From an uncultured Selenomonas sp. (lineage in GTDB: Bacteria > Bacillota > Negativicutes > Selenomonadales > Selenomonadaceae): a DNA stretch of 64,000 nt. A model generated the notes under the pieces. It was not told where the DNA came from. It did no database searches and was given only the letters and a program-made list of their open reading frames with translations. Below are positions 27,908-36,378 of this stretch, piece by piece. The stretch lies in assembly GCA_900552565.1 (NCBI GenBank), contig USAK01000004.1, positions 1 through 64,000 on the forward strand. Reading direction: 5' to 3'. How positions within the stretch are numbered: the first letter of the stretch is position 1; the number at the start of each line of letters is the position of its first letter. Made by a program: the position numbers and the translations under genes.

Positions 27908-29350
27908 ATGAAATCGATCATCGTGAATATGGTGCCCGAGGAGACCTGCATGGCTCTGCTGGAAGACGGCGAACTCGAGGCGGTGGAGGTGGAGCGTTCC
28001 TCGCATTCCCATCTTGTCGGCAATATCTATAAAGGCCGTGTGCAGAACGTCCTGCCCGGCATGCAGGCCGCGTTCGTCGACATCGGCACGGGCAAAAATG
28101 CTTTCCTATATATAGGGGACGGCCTGCCGCACGACACGATAAAATCTATGCCGCAGAATACGCGCATTCACATCGGGCAGAGTCTGCCCATTCAGATTGT
28201 CAAGGATGCCATCGGCACAAAGGGGCCGCGCGCGACGATGCATATCTCGTTGCCGGGCCGCAATGTCGTCCTGATGCCGACAGCCGCCTATATCGGCATG
28301 TCGCGGCGTATTGAGGACGAGGAGGAGCGCGCCAGACTCCACGCCATTGCCGAACGCATCTGCCCTGAAGGCATGGGGCTCATCATCCGCACGGTCGCTG
28401 CCGGCCAGAGCGAGGAGAACCTCGCGGCCGATGTGCGCTATCTTGTGCGCCTCTGGGAATCCATCCTCGCGCGTTATAAACTCAAGAGCAAGGGCTCGTC
28501 GCTGCTTTACCGCGATGCCGATTTGCTCATCCGCCTCGTGCGCGACCGCTTTACCGCGGATATCGACGAGCTGGTCATTGACAGCCAGGAGGGCTACCAG
28601 CGCATCCGGAATCTCGTCGAGGCCATTTCACCGGAACTGGTCTCCCGCATTCGCTATTACGACGAGAAAACGCCGATTTTCAAGGCCTATCATATTGAAG
28701 AGGAAATCGACAAACTCGGGGCGCGCGAAGTCGAGCTCAAGTCGGGCGGCTTCCTCGTCATCGATAAGACCGAGGCCCTGACTGTCATCGATGTCAATAC
28801 GGGCAAATACGTCGGTAAGACAAACCTTGGCGATACTGTCTATCAGACGAATCTCGAAGCAGCCGCGGAAATCCTCAAGCAGATTCGCTTGCGCGACATC
28901 GGCGGCATCATCATTGTCGACTTCATCGACATGGAAAAAGAGGAGCAGAAGGAAGAACTGCTGACGTATATGCGCAATCAGGTCAAACACGACCGCACGA
29001 AGACGAATATCGTCGACATCACGAGCCTCGGTCTCGTCGAAATCACGCGCAAAAAATCGCGCCAGAATATCGAGAGCATCGTTTACAGCGAATGCCCGAC
29101 CTGCCACGGCCGCGGCCGCATCGAGTCGCCAGAGACCGTCTCCATCCGCATCAGCCGCGACATCCGCCGCATGGAACGCAAATCCCACGCACGCGAGGGC
29201 TACGAAATCGAAGTCCACGAGACCGTCGCCGAAGAACTGCGCCAGAATCAGCTCATGATGAACCTCGCCGCCGAATTCGGCACCGACATCAAAGTCACCG
29301 TTGTGCCGGGGATGCATCCGGAAAATTACACGATTCTGCAGCAGAGCTGA
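27908..29350 (+). CDS. rng: Ribonuclease E/G family protein
   Basis: A 480-residue single-strand-specific endoribonuclease of the RNase G type. An S1 RNA-binding domain lies near residues 35-115 (GNIYKGRVQNVLPGMQAAFVDIG). The DNase I-like catalytic region has metal aspartates in TVIDVNTGKYVG and IIIVDFIDM. The zinc-link motif CPTCHGRG that joins subunits is at about 398. It lacks the long C-terminal scaffold of RNase E. The ATG at 27908 has GAGAGGAATGGGG upstream. It probably shares a transcript with the radical SAM gene. Confidence 0.94.
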   Translation: MKSIIVNMVPEETCMALLEDGELEAVEVERSSHSHLVGNIYKGRVQNVLPGMQAAFVDIGTGKNAFLYIGDGLPHDTIKSMPQNTRIHIGQSLPIQIVKDAIGTKGPRATMHISLPGRNVVLMPTAAYIGMSRRIEDEEERARLHAIAERICPEGMGLIIRTVAAGQSEENLAADVRYLVRLWESILARYKLKSKGSSLLYRDADLLIRLVRDRFTADIDELVIDSQEGYQRIRNLVEAISPELVSRIRYYDEKTPIFKAYHIEEEIDKLGAREVELKSGGFLVIDKTEALTVIDVNTGKYVGKTNLGDTVYQTNLEAAAEILKQIRLRDIGGIIIVDFIDMEKEEQKEELLTYMRNQVKHDRTKTNIVDITSLGLVEITRKKSRQNIESIVYSECPTCHGRGRIESPETVSIRISRDIRRMERKSHAREGYEIEVHETVAEELRQNQLMMNLAAEFGTDIKVTVVPGMHPENYTILQQS

Positions 29351-29371
29351 GATGTTCTAAGGAATGATACT

Positions 29372-29755
29372 ATGAAAATCAAATCGCTTGACCATTTTGT
29401 GCTGACGACGAAGTGTCTGGAGAAATGCCTTCATTTTTACCATGACCTTCTCGGTATGCGCGTGGAGGAGAAGGCGGGGCGGTATGCGCTGTTTTTCGGG
29501 GCGGCGAAAATCAATATCCATCAGAAACCGGCGGAATTTCTGCCGGCGGCGGAGCATCCGCAGTCGGGCAGCCTTGATTTTTGTCTGGTCGTTGAGGACG
29601 ATATCGAGGCCTTGCAGCAGGAGCTTGCCGGCAAAGGCGCTGCGATTGAGCTTGGCCCTGTGGAGCGGCATGGCGCGCGTGGCCGGATGAAAAGTATATA
29701 TTTAAGAGACCCTGATGGCAATCTGGTGGAACTTTGCCATTATGAGACTCTGTAA
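29372..29755 (+). CDS. VOC (glyoxalase/dioxygenase) family protein
   Basis: A 127-residue vicinal-oxygen-chelate protein with two beta-alpha-beta-beta-beta modules. The likely metal ligands are the histidine in LDHFVLTT, the one in KINIHQKP, and the glutamate of GNLVELCHYE, preceded by the common YLRDPDGN motif. Its reaction cannot be named from sequence; relatives are often labelled VOC family virulence protein or fosfomycin-like enzymes without proof. It lies 21 bases after rng and ends at a strong terminator. Confidence 0.85.
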   Translation: MKIKSLDHFVLTTKCLEKCLHFYHDLLGMRVEEKAGRYALFFGAAKINIHQKPAEFLPAAEHPQSGSLDFCLVVEDDIEALQQELAGKGAAIELGPVERHGARGRMKSIYLRDPDGNLVELCHYETL

Positions 29756-29764
29756 AGCAAATAG

Positions 29765-29815
29765 AAAAAGAAGACCTGCAGGCATCGGGGGAGGTGCCTG
29801 CAGGTCTTCTTTTTG
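29765..29815 (+). terminator. Strong rho-independent terminator after the VOC gene
   Basis: A perfect 20-bp stem (29765-29784 with 29795-29814), core GAAGACCTGCAGGCA, with a ten-base loop and a T-rich end. It separates the housekeeping segment from the decaying mannan locus. Confidence 0.93.
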
Positions 29816-29828
29816 TGAGGTTGTATTT

Positions 29829-30144
29829 ATGAGCCTCAAAGGCGTTGACTGGTCTTCCTGCAGCGGCGTGCAGTTCTGGGGCAAACCGGACGGCAAAAGG
29901 CCAGAAACTCATCTGCCAGCTCAACAGCAATGGCGAGGATTTCGAAGTCAACCTGACGAATGTGGTCGCCAGCACCGCGCCGCAGCTCGTGACCATCCCG
30001 TTCAGCCAGTTCAGGGGCAAGAACGGCGGCAGGCTCGATACCTCGGCCATCCAGCATTTTGCCCTTTACTGCAACACGATGGGCGACGAGCCGGTCGAGT
30101 CGGATTTCTATTTTGATGATATCCATGCGGTAAAAGCCGACTAA
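29829..30144 (+). pseudogene. Carbohydrate-binding-module remnant (frameshifted fragment)
   Basis: The frame starting at ATG 29829 encodes MSLKGVDWSSCSGVQFWGKP and then leaves the conserved frame. The rest (LICQLNSNGEDFEVNL, VTIPFSQFRGKNGGRLD, FYFDDIHAVKAD) continues in the +1 frame to the stop at 30142. The break lies at GGCAAAAGG near 29893, where one extra A in a run explains it. The repaired protein of about 104 residues looks like a beta-sandwich carbohydrate-binding module of the kind attached to the end of secreted mannanases and cellulases. No catalytic domain or signal peptide is attached, so it is probably the leftover 3' end of a lost glycoside hydrolase. Confidence 0.7.
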
Positions 30145-30180
30145 AAGATATGCATTTTGTCGGTAATGCCATATATGTAA

Positions 30181-30200
30181 TCTTTTTATAAATAAAAAGA
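30181..30200. promoter_or_regulatory. Inverted repeat upstream of the manA promoter
   Basis: TCTTTTTAT and ATAAAAAGA arms around AA, ending ten bases before the -35. It resembles the AAAAAG...CTTTTT operator-like motif found at other promoters of this locus, with the arms in the reverse order. A related AAAAGATATGC half-site lies at 30143-30153. Confidence 0.45.
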
Positions 30201-30210
30201 CATAATATTA

Positions 30211-30239
30211 TTGACACAGAAAAAGACGTCTCGTATAAT
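30211..30239 (+). promoter_or_regulatory. Consensus promoter of manA
   Basis: TTGACA (30211-30216), 17 bases, TATAAT (30234-30239): an exact sigma-A consensus. Confidence 0.88.
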
Positions 30240-30289
30240 GAGGGCAGAAAACATATTTTGGGCTAAGATTTTACAGGGGGATGAGGGTT

Positions 30290-31252
30290 TTGTATCCAAT
30301 GAAATTACAGGCACCGCTCAAGGACTATATCTGGGGCGGCACGAAGCTCAAGACGGATTACGGCAAGCAGACGGACCTTGAGAAAGTGTCGGAGTCGTGG
30401 GAGCTCGCCTGCCACAAGGATGGCATGAGCATCATCGAGAATGGGCCGGAGGCCGGCCGCACGCTCCAGGCGTATCTTGACGAAGCCGGTTCGGAGGTCC
30501 TTGGCGAGCACGCTAAGAAATTCCCGTATTTCCCGCTGCTCATCAAGCTTATCGATGCCAAGGACAATCTTTCCGTGCAGGTCCATCCGGACAATGACTA
30601 CGCTATGCGCGTGGAAGGCGAGTTCGGCAAGACAGAGATGTGGTACATCGTCGACTGCGAGCCGGGCGCGACGCTGATTTACGGCTTCAAGAATAAGATT
30701 TCGAAGGAAGAATTCGAGCAGCGCATCGCAGATAATACACTGCTCGAGGTCTGCAATCAGGTCCCCGTGCATAAAGGCGATGTCTTCTTCATCGCTTCGG
30801 GTACGCTGCATGCCATCGGCAAGGGCATCATCATCTGCGAGATTCAGCAGAACTCCAATACGACTTACCGCGTCTACGACTATGGCCGCGTTGGCAAGGA
30901 CGGTAAGCCGCGGGAGCTCCATGTCAAAAAAGCCATTGACGTGACCAGTCTTGAGCCGGTGAAAGAACGTCCGCACCTTGATGCCGTGCTCGATATCTTC
31001 GCGGATACGAAGGCACGCCTGCTCGCTTCCTGTGAATATTTCACGGTATACGAACTCGATGTCGATGGCACGAGCCATCTGACTGCAGGCAAAGATTCGT
31101 TCCAGAGCTTTACGGTGCTCGAGGGCGAAGTGACGCTCAAAGCGGGTGAGACGGAGATGAACTTCAAGAAGGGTGAGTCCGCCTTCCTGCCGGCCGGTTT
31201 GGGCAATTATACCCTGACAGGCAAAGCCCAGCTGATTCTCAGCAAGGTCTAA
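30290..31252 (+). CDS. manA: Mannose-6-phosphate isomerase, class I (GmuF-like)
   Basis: A 320-residue zinc enzyme that converts mannose-6-phosphate to fructose-6-phosphate. KDYIWGGTKLKTDYGK is the N-terminal motif, QVHPDNDYA gives two zinc ligands, and TEMWYIVDCEPGA and HKGDVFFIASGTLHAIGKGIIICEIQQNSNTTYRVYDYGR complete the cupin site. The start is taken as TTG 30290, nine bases after GGGGG, because it yields the usual MYPxKL beginning; ATG 30281 is the alternative. It has its own consensus promoter and terminator. In the gmu-like locus it would feed mannose from mannan into glycolysis. Confidence 0.92.
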   Translation: MYPMKLQAPLKDYIWGGTKLKTDYGKQTDLEKVSESWELACHKDGMSIIENGPEAGRTLQAYLDEAGSEVLGEHAKKFPYFPLLIKLIDAKDNLSVQVHPDNDYAMRVEGEFGKTEMWYIVDCEPGATLIYGFKNKISKEEFEQRIADNTLLEVCNQVPVHKGDVFFIASGTLHAIGKGIIICEIQQNSNTTYRVYDYGRVGKDGKPRELHVKKAIDVTSLEPVKERPHLDAVLDIFADTKARLLASCEYFTVYELDVDGTSHLTAGKDSFQSFTVLEGEVTLKAGETEMNFKKGESAFLPAGLGNYTLTGKAQLILSKV

Positions 31253-31278
31253 GACGACAGACAAACGCAGAACGCGGG

Positions 31279-31322
31279 AAAATAAGCATTCTTTCAGGCG
31301 TGAGGGAATGCTTATTTTTATA
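31279..31322 (+). terminator. Rho-independent terminator after manA
   Basis: AAAATAAGCATTC pairs with GAATGCTTATTTT around a 14-base loop, with Ts following. Confidence 0.88.
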
Positions 31323-31336
31323 TTCTCTTTTAAAAC

Positions 31337-31352
31337 AAAAGATATGCTTTTT
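31337..31352. promoter_or_regulatory. Putative GntR operator at the mannanase promoter
   Basis: AAAAGATATGCTTTTT (AAAAG, five bases, CTTTT), two bases before the -35 of the GH26 promoter. It is one of a set of similar sites in this locus. Confidence 0.5.
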
Positions 31353-31353
31353 A

Positions 31354-31382
31354 TTGACATAAGATAAAGTCTTTATTATAAT
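31354..31382 (+). promoter_or_regulatory. Consensus promoter of the GH26-kinase operon
   Basis: TTGACA (31354-31359), 17 bases, TATAAT (31377-31382). Confidence 0.85.
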
Positions 31383-31437
31383 AAACAAAGAGAGAAAAAA
31401 TAAGGATTTATTTGAAAATTCTTGGGAGAAATGAGGA

Positions 31438-32767
31438 ATGAAATCCATGAAGAAGAAGTACCTGCGCATCGCGGCAGCCTGTGCCTGTCTGTCCCTCCTG
31501 CCGGCAGCGGCTCTGGCCAATCCGGTGACGGATGCCAACGACCCTGCCTAGCACGGTACAGCCGGATGCCGCGAAGGCCAAGGCCGAAGCGCCGACCATC
31601 AGGCAGCTGGCACCGCTCGTCAATAAAAGCCTTGTACCGTCGGACAAAAAAGCAGATTCGGCCGCCGTCGGTCTTTACCGCTATCTCGATGCTGTCGGCA
31701 AGAGCGGCTATGTTATCTACGGTCATGAGAATGATGCCCATCATAAGATGTTCCGTCCCGAAGGCGGCAGTGAATCCGACACGAAGGATGTCACGGGCAG
31801 TCTGGCCGGCGTCACGGGTTTTGATGCCCTTTCCTTCACGGGCGACGAGCTGCGGCTGACGGATGTTGAGGCGAATATGGGCGTGACGTGCGTTGACCGC
31901 ATGGTCGACATCACGACGAAGGCTGCGAAGGAAGGCACCATCCTGACGCTTTCCATGCATATGCCGAATTTTGACCTCGTCGTGAAAAAGGCAAAAGTCA
32001 CGGACAAGGTCGATTACAGCGGCTACTCCCCGAACATTATGGAAGGGAATGTTGCACACCGCATCCTGCCGGGCGGCGACCTCGACAAGAGTTACAATGG
32101 CTATCTCGATATGGTCGCCGACTACGGTCTGCGCATGCAGAAACAGAATATTCCGGTCATCTTCCGCCCGTTGCATGAACATAACGGCTACTGGTTCTGG
32201 TGGGGCGCCAAGAACACTTCCGCAAAGGATTTCCAGCAGCTCTGGGAGTATACGGTAACGTATCTGCGCGATACAAAGGGCGTCCACAATTTCCTCTATG
32301 CCTACTCGCCGAACGGTCCGTTCACCTCGGAAGAAAATTATCTTGACCGTTATCCGGGGGACCAGTGGGTTGACATCATGGGCATTGACATCTATGATGA
32401 TAATCAGACGGGAGAGTATTTTACGAATCTTGCCGCTTCGCTGGGCATCATGCAGCAGGCTGCAGCCAAGCACGGCAAGATCATTGCTCTCACGGAAGCC
32501 GGTGTGCGTCAGGGCGGCAGTCTGGCCGTTTTGGGCAACACGGATAAGAAATGGTTCAGCGAAGTTGCTGCCATTGCCGAGAGACATCATGTGCCGTATT
32601 TCATGACTTGGTCGAACTTTGAGAAACTGCCGCACAATTTCTTTGCCCCGTACATGGTCAGCAAGACGCGCGGCCACGAGATGATCAATGACTTTGTCAA
32701 GTTCTACAATGAAAAAGGCGCGTTGTTTGCCGATGGCATCGCTGATTACCGTGCACTTGGCAAGTAA
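31438..32767 (+). pseudogene. GH26 endo-beta-1,4-mannanase, signal peptide out of frame (GmuG-like)
   Basis: The ATG at 31438 has a good site and encodes a typical signal peptide (KKKYLRIAAACACLSLLPAA, then ALAN) but reaches TAG at 31549. The mature enzyme continues in the +1 frame from about 31532 to 32767 (411 residues, intact). It is a GH26 mannanase: GHENDAHHKM, the acid/base glutamate in RPLHEHNGYWFWWG, and the nucleophile in ALTEAGVRQGG. One extra base between 31526 and 31549 explains the break. As read, only a leaderless cytoplasmic enzyme from ATG 31532 could be made, without a good site. No carbohydrate-binding module is attached. The kinase gene follows after 39 bases without a terminator. 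Confidence 0.8.
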
Positions 32768-32806
32768 GCATTTGTCACAGATTCAGTTGCAATGAGGTGG
32801 ATGAAT

Positions 32807-33694
32807 ATGGCAATTCTGGCTTTCGATGTAGGCGGCAGCAGTGTCAAATACGCAGTCGTCAAGAAACATGGTGCAGTCGAGGACAAGGGCTCATTTAAGA
32901 CGCCGGCGTCTTTGGAAGATTTTTATAAAGAACTCAAACGCGTCAAGGATGAGCTTACGGCTGTCCATAAGATCCGCGGGGCAGCGTTCTCCATGCCCGG
33001 TGCGGTGGATGATGAACGCGGCATCATTGGCGGTGCCAGTGCCATTCCGTACATTCATGACTTCACCATCAAGAAGGCCCTGACAAAAATCCTCGAGCTG
33101 CCGGTCACGATGGAAAATGATGCGAACTGCGCGGCCCTCGGGGAAACGTGGCTTGGTGCGGCTAAAGGCGTCAGGGACGTCGCGTTTCTCGTCATTGGTT
33201 CTGGGGTCGGCGGCGCTTTAGTCAAGAACGGCCATATCCATCATGGGGCCCATCTCCATGGCGGCGAATTCGGTTTTATGGTCGTTGATACAGAGGGCAC
33301 TATCCTCAGCGAAGCAGCTTCGACGGAACATATGGTGCGTCGCTGCGAACAGATGAAGGGCCTGCCTGAGGGCAGCCTTGACGACAAAAAGGTCTTTGCG
33401 CTGGCCGATGACGGCGACGCCGATGCAAAGCTGGCCATCACGCAGATGATTAAAGAGCTCGCGCGGGCTATCTACAACATCCAGTATTCGTACGACCCCG
33501 AATGTTTCGTCATTGGCGGCGGCGTCAGCGCACGTGAAGATTTTGTGCCTGCCATCGATGCGGCTGTCAACGAGATTCTCGAGAAGGTGCGGATTGCCCG
33601 CGTTCGTCCGGATGTCCGTCAGGCCAAATTCGGCAACGATGCCAATCTGTTAGGCGCGGTATACCATTTCCTGCAGACTGAGAAAAAAGAATAA
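32807..33694 (+). CDS. ROK family sugar kinase (GmuE-like)
   Basis: A 295-residue sugar kinase. The ATP-binding motif LAFDVGGSSVKYAVV starts the protein. MENDANCAALGETWLGAAKG carries the catalytic aspartate, and VIGSGVGGALVKNGHIHHGAHLHGGEFG is the ROK signature. The usual CxCGxxGC zinc cysteines are absent, as in a subset of ROK kinases. It probably phosphorylates mannose, fructose or glucose released inside the cell by the GH1 enzyme. ATG 32807 lies six bases after GAGGTGG; ATGs at 32792 and 32801 are alternatives. It is co-transcribed with the mannanase gene. Confidence 0.88.
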   Translation: MAILAFDVGGSSVKYAVVKKHGAVEDKGSFKTPASLEDFYKELKRVKDELTAVHKIRGAAFSMPGAVDDERGIIGGASAIPYIHDFTIKKALTKILELPVTMENDANCAALGETWLGAAKGVRDVAFLVIGSGVGGALVKNGHIHHGAHLHGGEFGFMVVDTEGTILSEAASTEHMVRRCEQMKGLPEGSLDDKKVFALADDGDADAKLAITQMIKELARAIYNIQYSYDPECFVIGGGVSAREDFVPAIDAAVNEILEKVRIARVRPDVRQAKFGNDANLLGAVYHFLQTEKKE

Positions 33695-33711
33695 ACCCGA
33701 CATTTTATACG

Positions 33712-33743
33712 TTCCAGCTGTCTTTGACAGCTGGAATTTTTTT
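33712..33743 (+). terminator. Rho-independent terminator after the ROK kinase gene
   Basis: TTCCAGCTGT pairs with ACAGCTGGAA around CTTTG, followed by seven Ts. Confidence 0.92.
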
Positions 33744-33782
33744 GTGATGTTTGAGCGATATGAATTTTTAAGGTCTTTTTGC

Positions 33783-33811
33783 TTGCAAAAACCCTGAATA
33801 TGCTCTATAAT
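33783..33811 (+). promoter_or_regulatory. Promoter of the gntR regulator gene
   Basis: TTGCAA (33783-33788), 17 bases, TATAAT (33806-33811). Confidence 0.75.
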
Positions 33812-33817
33812 TTATAT

Positions 33818-33833
33818 AAAAGATATAACTTAT
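33818..33833. promoter_or_regulatory. Putative GntR operator downstream of its own -10
   Basis: AAAAGATATAACTTAT starts six bases after the -10, over the predicted transcription start. This placement fits autorepression. Confidence 0.5.
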
Positions 33834-33850
33834 CAAAAGGAATGTGTGTT

Positions 33851-34564
33851 ATGGTTAAATATCAGGAAATAGCAAATAAACTGCGCGCGCAGATTCAGGC
33901 GGGCGTCTATAAATCGGGAGAGCAGCTTGCACTCGAGCGTGAGATGTGTGAGCAGTACGGCGTCAGCCGCATCACCATCAAGAAGGCCGTGGACCAGCTG
34001 GTCAAGGAAGGGCTGGTGGTCAAGCGGCGCGGTTCGGGGACGTTTGTCAAGAGTCTCGCCAATGAAGATGTGCATGACATCAGCATGGCCAATCAGTTCT
34101 CGGGTTTTTCGAAAACATTTGCCGGCCATAAGGTCGAGACGAAGGTCGTGCGCTTCGACATCATCCACCCGACGCCGGAAGTCGCGGAAAAGCTCAATAT
34201 CACGACTGACGATTTTGTTTACGACATCGTGCGTCTGCGTCAGCTCGACGGCCGTCCTGTCGTCATTGAGTACACACAGATGCCCATCGAGCTCATCCCA
34301 GGTATCAAGCGTGATGTACTTGAGAAGTCTATTTATCAGTATATTGAGGAGAACCTTCATTTCAAGATTCAGTCGGCGCACCGCTTCATCCGCGCCTTGA
34401 TGCCGACGGCGGAAGAGGAGAAGCTCTTGAATATTGAGCACGGCAAGCTGCCGATTCTCGAGGTTGAGCAGATTGCCTTCCTCGATGACGGACGTGCCTT
34501 TGAGTACTCCAAGGCACATCACCGCGGGGATGAACAGGCGTTCCGTGTGGTCAGTATCCGCTGA
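33851..34564 (+). CDS. GntR/HutC-family transcriptional regulator (GmuR-like)
   Basis: A 237-residue regulator. The N-terminal winged helix has EIANKLRAQIQAG, EQLALEREMCEQYGVSRITIKKAVDQLVKEGLV and RRGSGTFV. The C-terminal UTRA ligand domain (about 80-235) contains YDIVRLRQLDGRPVVIEYTQMP and the terminal HHRGDEQAFRVVSIR. HutC-type regulators of this sort usually sense a sugar phosphate. The locus matches the one governed by B. subtilis GmuR. The gene is intact, has a terminator, and carries an operator-like site at its own start. ATG 33851 follows AAAAGGAATG; ATG 33842 is an alternative. Confidence 0.92.
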   Translation: MVKYQEIANKLRAQIQAGVYKSGEQLALEREMCEQYGVSRITIKKAVDQLVKEGLVVKRRGSGTFVKSLANEDVHDISMANQFSGFSKTFAGHKVETKVVRFDIIHPTPEVAEKLNITTDDFVYDIVRLRQLDGRPVVIEYTQMPIELIPGIKRDVLEKSIYQYIEENLHFKIQSAHRFIRALMPTAEEEKLLNIEHGKLPILEVEQIAFLDDGRAFEYSKAHHRGDEQAFRVVSIR

Positions 34565-34579
34565 GATCACTGAAACAGG

Positions 34580-34609
34580 AAAAGACAGCTTTCACAGCTG
34601 TCTTTTTTT
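34580..34609 (+). terminator. Rho-independent terminator after gntR
   Basis: AAAAGACAGCT pairs with AGCTGTCTTTT around TTCAC, followed by Ts. Confidence 0.92.
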
Positions 34610-34694
34610 ATGGGAAATATTCAATATGACAATACTATTAATTTTAATGATATATCATTTTTATTACTGTTAACTTGTATTAATATAATTACTG

Positions 34695-34718
34695 AATAAA
34701 AAGATATAACTTTTTATT
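34695..34718. promoter_or_regulatory. Putative GntR operator at the PTS promoter
   Basis: Arms AATAAAAAG and CTTTTTATT are perfectly complementary around ATATAA. This is the most symmetric copy of the locus motif, and it overlaps the first two bases of the -35. Confidence 0.55.
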
Positions 34719-34745
34719 TACAAGGGTGAGACAAGCCGTTATAAT
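34717..34745 (+). promoter_or_regulatory. Promoter of the PTS-GH1 operon
   Basis: TTTACA (34717-34722), 17 bases, TATAAT (34740-34745). Confidence 0.8.
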
Positions 34746-34806
34746 AAGAACTGCAAAAAGAAAGGGAAACCAAGCTTAAATGCTTTATCGAACAGGAGGA
34801 ATCATC

Positions 34807-35117
34807 ATGAAAAACATTTATCTCGTATGCAACGCTGGCATGTCCACGTCCATTCTCGTCAGGAAGATGCAGGAAGCTGCCAAGAAAAAGGTCTCGATGA
34901 TATTCATGTCGAGGCTTTTTCGGTAGAGATTCTCGATGAGCGCGTTGACACAGCCGATGCTGTACTGCTCGGACCGCAGATTCGTCACATGCTCGGCGAT
35001 GTCAAGAAAATCGTCAATGGCAAATGCCCGGTCGATGTTGTCGATATGCGTGACTACGGCATGATTCGCGGGGACAAAGTCCTCGACAAAGCGCTGAAGA
35101 TGATGGATGCGAAATAA
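34807..35117 (+). pseudogene. PTS lactose/cellobiose-family EIIB, frameshifted (GmuB-like)
   Basis: ATG 34807 with AACAGGAGGAATC upstream encodes MKNIYLVCNAGMSTSILVRK, with the phospho-accepting cysteine of the lactose/cellobiose EIIB family, but then hits TAG at 34924. The rest (LDDIHVEAFSVEILDERVDT, LLGPQIRHMLGDVKKIV, VDVVDMRDYGMIRGDKVL) follows in the -1 frame to 35117. The break lies at the AAGAAAAAGG run near 34885-34894; one missing base restores a normal domain of about 104 residues. As read, phosphate transfer by this EIIB is lost. Confidence 0.88.
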
Positions 35118-35280
35118 TCTTCGGAGTGAACGTCTGAATTAAATGCATAGGGGAGACAAGGCAGCTGGGATGAGCTGCAGCCTGCTTGGGGAAGCAAAGG
35201 GCTCATCATTCTGGCGGTCTGCTCTCCTTCATGAGAAAGTAATTTCGGAATAATCAGGAAAATCAGGGAGAAATAGGGAA

Positions 35281-36334
35281 ATGAATTCTGTAATAGAAAA
35301 ATTTGAAGGCGTCATGATGCCGCTGGCCGGGAAGATTTCCGGCAACCGCTATCTGCTCGCCATGCGTGATGCCTTCTCGATGCTGCTGCCGTTCATCATC
35401 GTGACGCCGGGGCAGGTCATCGGCAAGGCCGGCGACAAAATCGGTGCTTTTGGTCTCGATTATTTCGGCAATAAGGCAGTCCTGACGGCCATCATCGTCG
35501 CGACAATTGCTTCGTGGATTTTCGTCAAGCTTTCGAAAAATGAAAAAATCCGCATTAAGATGCCGGAGACGGTGCCGCCGGCTGTTGCCAATTCGTTTGC
35601 CGTACTCGTACCAGTTTTTGTTACGCTTTCCGTATTCACGGTATTTGCCACGTTCTCTCGGTTGGCAGTTTCATGGGCAAGACGGCCCTCAATGACCTCA
35701 TTTACGCTCTGATTCAGGCGCCGCTCATGGGCTTCTCTCAGGGTCTAGGCTTCTCCATTCTCTATCAGTTTATTGTCTGGTTCTTCTGGTGGTTCGGCAT
35801 TCATGGCCATAATGTCACGGCTGCTATCCAGAACATGGTCTACATGCCGGCTCAGCTCGCCAACCAGGCCAGTGATGCTTCCTACGTCTTCTCGAACGGC
35901 TTCTTTGAAGAACTCACATTGCTGCAGGTCATGGGCCTCGTGCTCGCCATCTTCATCTTCTCCAAGAAAGCAGCTGGCGCGCTGTCGCTAAAGTCGGTTT
36001 CCCGGCTATGCTCTTCAATATCCAGGAGCCTATCGCCTTTGGTCTGCCGATTGTCCTCAACCCGATTCTCTTCATCCCGTACATCCTTTCTCCAATTGCC
36101 AACACGATTATCGGCTGGCTGGCCATTTCGACGGGCATTGTACCAATCTTTAAATACGTCGTACCTTGGACGATGCCTTCGTTCTTCGGCGGCCTCATTG
36201 GTACAGGTTCGATAAGCGGCGGTCTCCTGCAGCTCGTCTGCATCGCAGCGGATGTCTGCATTTACGCTCCGTTCGTCATCGCGGCCAATAAGATTAAGGA
36301 TGAAGGCGAAGACGAAGAAGAAGATGCAGCTTAA
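35281..36334 (+). pseudogene. PTS lactose/cellobiose-family EIIC, two frameshifts (GmuC-like)
   Basis: ATG 35281 (AGGGAGAAATAGGG upstream) encodes the start of an EIIC permease (NSVIEKFEGVMMPLAGKISG, LAMRDAFSMLLPFIIVTPGQ). One base is missing near 35660 and another near 35985; the frame moves back by one each time. The middle part has IYALIQAPLMGFSQGLGFS and FFWWFGIHGHNVT. The last part has FPAMLFNIQEPIAFGLPIVL and GGLIGTGSISGGLLQL. Repaired, it would be about 350 residues, shorter than the usual 420-450. EIIC normally forms the sugar channel, so import through this system is abolished as read. Confidence 0.88.
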
Positions 36335-36378
36335 TCCTGCCAACGTATATAGAAGTCAGTCAAAGGAGTATTCATATC

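Noticed and set aside
31540-31555. Programmed +1 frameshift in the mannanase gene
   Set aside because: The site lacks a convincing slippery pattern: re-pairing of the alanine tRNA on CCT would be poor. A mutation or a sequence error is simpler.
34727-34744. TGAGACAAGCCGTT shared with 53121-53134 upstream of glgP
   Set aside because: A 14-base match between two sites in 64 kb is expected by chance, and the contexts differ (a PTS promoter versus a glg stem-loop).
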